Assembly: GCA_937905825.1 (NCBI GenBank)
Contig: CALCXM010000185.1
Location: 1 to 64,000 of the forward strand
Direction: 5' to 3'
Source of the DNA: an uncultured bacterium
GTDB taxonomy: Bacteria > Planctomycetota > UBA1135 > GCA-002686595
Length of the DNA stretch: 64,000 nucleotides
Each line of letters opens with the position of its first letter. Position 1 is the stretch's first letter. This document shows positions 61,253 through 64,000 of the stretch, piece by piece. The position numbers and the translations under genes were made by a program. Under the pieces are notes generated by a model. That model saw only the letters and a list, made by a program, of their open reading frames with translations, did not search any database and was not told where the DNA came from.

Positions 61253-63931
61253 TCAGCCCAGGGCTTTGCTGAGGGCGGCCTCCGCCCAAGTCAACGCCAC
61301 TTCGAGTTGGGATGCGTCCGTGCCCTGGCCCTGGGCACGGTCGGGACGACCCCCGCCTCCGCCCTTGAGCTGGCCACCCAGGCTCTTGGCGAAAGCACCT
61401 GCTTTGAGGCCTCTGGCTTGGGCTTCTCCGGTGGAGAGAACCTGGAAGGGCACGCGCTCCCCCTCCCGGCCGATGATCACCACCGCCAGGGAATCCGAAA
61501 GGCTAGCGATGCGCCCCGCCAAGTCGTCGAGGCCCTTGCCGTCCAACTCCGGAACATTGATCACCCCGCGCAGGATGCCGGCCTGCTCGTTCAGCGCCGC
61601 TTTCGCTTGATCGAAGGCCGCTGCAATGTCGCCACCTGCGGAGGCCTTCATCTGGCGGTTGGCTTCCTTGAGTTTCTCTTGGAGGCCTTCGATGCGCGCC
61701 ACCAACTCATCCGGTTGTGTCTTCAAAGCGGCAGCCCCATCGCGCAGGGTTCGACGCACGCGTTGCACTTCGGCCATGGCCAACGGGCCGGTGATCGCTT
61801 CAATGCGGCGCACCCCCGCGGAGATGGCGCGCTCTGAAAGAATCAAGCAGGGGCCGATGTCTCCAGCGGCCTCGACGTGCACGCCGCCGCACAACTCGGT
61901 GGACCAGCCACCGACGTCGACCACGCGCACTTGTTCGTCGTACTTCTCACCGAAGAGCGCTGTGACGCCGCGTTGTTTGGCGGCTTCGAGGTCTTCCACG
62001 GTCGTCGACACCTCAGCGTTCCCCATGGCGTGGCTGTTGATCTTGCTCTCGATCAGCTCGACTTCCTCGGCGGAGAGCCCGCTGGGGTGCGAGAAGTCAA
62101 AGCGCAGGCGATCGGGCCCCACGTAGGAACCCTGCTGTTGCACGTGATCCCCGAGGGTTTCGCGCAGGGCCTTGTGCAGCAAGTGCGTTGCGGTGTGATT
62201 GCGCGAACTCGCCAAGCGCAGCTCTTGATTCACACGCGAAAGCACCTGCAGGCCCGGCTTCGCGTTGCCTGTTGCCCGACCCAAATGGACCACCACCGCG
62301 CCGGCGCGTTTCGTATCGCTGACATCAAAGCGGAAGCCTTCTCCATCGATGGCGCCGACTTCCCCGCACTGGCCGCCCGACTCCGAATAGAAGGGGGTGG
62401 CGCTCAAAACGAGACGATCGGGTGCATCCTCATCCCCGGCTGCTTCGGCGGGGAAGAAGGCTTCGACAGTGCTAGAGAGCGTGTGGGAAGCGTCTCCCGC
62501 TTCATGGTAGGTGGAGCGAGTCTCGGAAAGACCCTCCGTCTCTTGGCCACTGAGCAGCTGCTTGAAGCCACCCTTGGACTTGCTCGCTTCCTGGTGCGCC
62601 TTCTGGGATTTGGACCAGCCGTCCTGGTCAAGGTCGAGCCCGCGCTCTTCCGCCATCTGCTCCACCAAGTCCTGGGGGAATCCGTAGGTGGCGTACAGCT
62701 CGTAAGCTTGGTCGCCGGGCAGGGCCTTATCCCCACCTTGACTGACCCGTTCCGCGAGCTTCTCAAACTCAACGAGCCCGCGGCCCAGGGTGCGACCGAA
62801 GGAGACCTCCTCTTCTTTGAGGATCAGCTGGATGTGCTCGAGGCGTTTCGGAATCTCCGGGAAGGCCACGCCGAGCACCTCGGAGACGCTTTCCCCCACC
62901 AGGTGCAAGAAGGGTTCTTCCATCATCAGGACCTGACGACCAAAACGAGCCGCGCGCCGAATCAAGCGCCGCAAGACGTAGCCGCGCCCCGTGTTCGAAG
63001 GGGTTGCTCCGTCGGCGATGGCCGTGCAGACCGCGCGCACGTGGTCCGCAATCACGCGGAAGGCGACCTTGATGGACTCCTCCGAGGTCTCGTATTGCTT
63101 GCCGACGCACTCACCGATTTTCACGAAGATCGGGGTGAAGAGGTCGGTGTCGTAGTTGGAGTGCTTGCCCTGCAAAACGGACAGGATGCGCTCGAAACCC
63201 ATGCCCGTGTCCACGTGCTTGTCGGGCAGTTCCTTCAAGGAGCCGTCGTCCAAACGGTTGTACTGGATGAACACCAGGTTCCAGAGTTCGATGAAGCGTT
63301 CGCCGCCGGCTTCCACGCCGACAGAGGGGTCTGAGCCGTCCTCGGGGTCCGTCTCGGGGCCTCCGCGGTCAATGTGAATCTCGGTGCAGGGACCGCAGGG
63401 GCCCGTGTCCCCCATCTCCCAGAAGTTGTCCGCTTTGCCGAGGCGAAGCACGCGCTTGGGATCGATTCCAGCCTTGTCAATCCAAAGGCGCTCGGCCTCC
63501 TCGTCGGGACCGAGACCATCACCCGTGTCGCCGCCGTAGACCGTGACCCACAGGCGCTCAGGGTTGAGGCCCCAAACCTTCGTCAGCAGTTCCCAGGCCC
63601 AGCAAATAGACTCCTCTTTGAAGTAGTCGCCAAAGGACCAGTTCCCGAGCATTTCAAAGAAGGTGTGGTGGTAGGTGTCGCGACCCACTTCTTCTAAGTC
63701 GTTGTGCTTGCCTGAGACCCGCAGGCACTTCTGGGTGTCCACGGCGCGCGTGTAGTCCCGGGTGCCGTTGCCCAGGAACATGTCCTTGAACTGATTCATC
63801 CCCGCGTTCGTGAAAAGCAGAGTGGGATCGTCAGCGGGGAAGACTCCGGCGGAGGGGACTTCACGGTGCCCACGCTCCACGAAGAAATCGATGAAGTCGC
63901 GGCGAACTTTAGCGGCGGTGAACTGACTCAT
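61253..63931 (-). CDS. alaS: Alanyl-tRNA synthetase
   Basis: This 892-residue class II synthetase attaches alanine to tRNA-Ala. The catalytic domain begins FIDFFVERGHREVPSAGVFP and has DPTLLFTNAGMNQFKDMFLG, HHTFFEMLGNWSFGDYFKEE and MGDTGPCGPCTEIHID. The editing domain has NHTATHLLHKALRE (HxxxH) and the distal STELCGGVHVEAAGDIG. The DHHA1-type C-terminal domain ends with LGGQLKGGGGGRPDRAQGQG. The start ATG 63931 is complete, and 63932-64000 upstream shows no gene. Confidence 0.98.
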   Translation of the reverse strand: MSQFTAAKVRRDFIDFFVERGHREVPSAGVFPADDPTLLFTNAGMNQFKDMFLGNGTRDYTRAVDTQKCLRVSGKHNDLEEVGRDTYHHTFFEMLGNWSFGDYFKEESICWAWELLTKVWGLNPERLWVTVYGGDTGDGLGPDEEAERLWIDKAGIDPKRVLRLGKADNFWEMGDTGPCGPCTEIHIDRGGPETDPEDGSDPSVGVEAGGERFIELWNLVFIQYNRLDDGSLKELPDKHVDTGMGFERILSVLQGKHSNYDTDLFTPIFVKIGECVGKQYETSEESIKVAFRVIADHVRAVCTAIADGATPSNTGRGYVLRRLIRRAARFGRQVLMMEEPFLHLVGESVSEVLGVAFPEIPKRLEHIQLILKEEEVSFGRTLGRGLVEFEKLAERVSQGGDKALPGDQAYELYATYGFPQDLVEQMAEERGLDLDQDGWSKSQKAHQEASKSKGGFKQLLSGQETEGLSETRSTYHEAGDASHTLSSTVEAFFPAEAAGDEDAPDRLVLSATPFYSESGGQCGEVGAIDGEGFRFDVSDTKRAGAVVVHLGRATGNAKPGLQVLSRVNQELRLASSRNHTATHLLHKALRETLGDHVQQQGSYVGPDRLRFDFSHPSGLSAEEVELIESKINSHAMGNAEVSTTVEDLEAAKQRGVTALFGEKYDEQVRVVDVGGWSTELCGGVHVEAAGDIGPCLILSERAISAGVRRIEAITGPLAMAEVQRVRRTLRDGAAALKTQPDELVARIEGLQEKLKEANRQMKASAGGDIAAAFDQAKAALNEQAGILRGVINVPELDGKGLDDLAGRIASLSDSLAVVIIGREGERVPFQVLSTGEAQARGLKAGAFAKSLGGQLKGGGGGRPDRAQGQGTDASQLEVALTWAEAALSKALG

Positions 63932-64000
63932 GAGGGTCTGGCGGCGGGGCGCCTAGGGCTCGCAGGCGGAATGCCCAAGGCCGGAAGGAGGATAAGCGGA

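Overview
The window is 64 kb of GC-rich bacterial chromosome, densely packed with housekeeping genes. It holds no phage, transposon, plasmid or CRISPR signal. Several traits point to Planctomycetota, perhaps the marine Poly30/Saltatorellus-like group: a 726-residue GreA with a huge N-terminal extension (as in Chlamydiae and spirochaetes), many secreted lipoproteins and sulfatase-fold proteins, a secreted HEAT-repeat protein with a Gly/Pro collagen-like linker, an SdhCAB cytochrome-b type succinate dehydrogenase, a eukaryote-like UDP-sugar pyrophosphorylase, and weak or absent Shine-Dalgarno sites. The phylum call is an inference from gene content only.

Layout. 0-6.6 kb: tRNA-Asn, a peroxiredoxin whose peroxidatic Cys codon is an in-frame TGA (candidate selenoprotein), gluQ, a Gfo/Idh/MocA oxidoreductase, a small beta-barrel, then a SahR-like regulator with ahcY (methyl cycle). 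6.6-15.3 kb: giant GreA, an RlmI-like methylase, and a tightly coupled + strand operon (degenerate amidohydrolase, dus, YhiN-type flavoprotein, DUF1294). 15.3-24.3 kb: an unknown secreted protein, an operon of cytochrome b562-like, thioredoxin-like and HAD proteins, an HDOD protein, two tandem sulfatase-fold lipoproteins (one with a Thr nucleophile, one apparently dead), and DUF72. 24.4-29.2 kb: a YHS protein, then dxr-rseP-ubiA. 29.5-35 kb: purM followed by TPR-like, alpha/beta-hydrolase-like and membrane spermidine-synthase-like genes. 35-44.2 kb: SGNH hydrolase, HEAT-repeat protein, soluble histidine kinase, outer-membrane beta-barrel, sdhCAB. 44.5-50.5 kb: a Cys-rich mini-protein, a GyrI-like lipoprotein, a large unknown protein, cvpA, and a cobalamin riboswitch leading into a secreted beta-propeller-like protein. 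50.5-64 kb: NifU-domain protein, degenerate histidine-kinase-like protein, tRNA-Leu, dapB with UDP-sugar pyrophosphorylase, the fatty acid cluster rpmF-plsX-fabH-fabD-fabG-acpP-fabF, and alaS.

Most interesting items: (1) the TGA-containing peroxiredoxin, with the full PxxxTxxU active-site context; (2) a convincing B12 riboswitch whose only downstream gene is a secreted beta-propeller-like protein, which could be a planctomycete counterpart of BtuG-type B12-capture proteins; (3) at least three secreted or accessory proteins with hydrolase folds whose catalytic residues are lost; (4) an 18-bp tandem repeat that multiplies in-frame ATG codons at the start of dxr.
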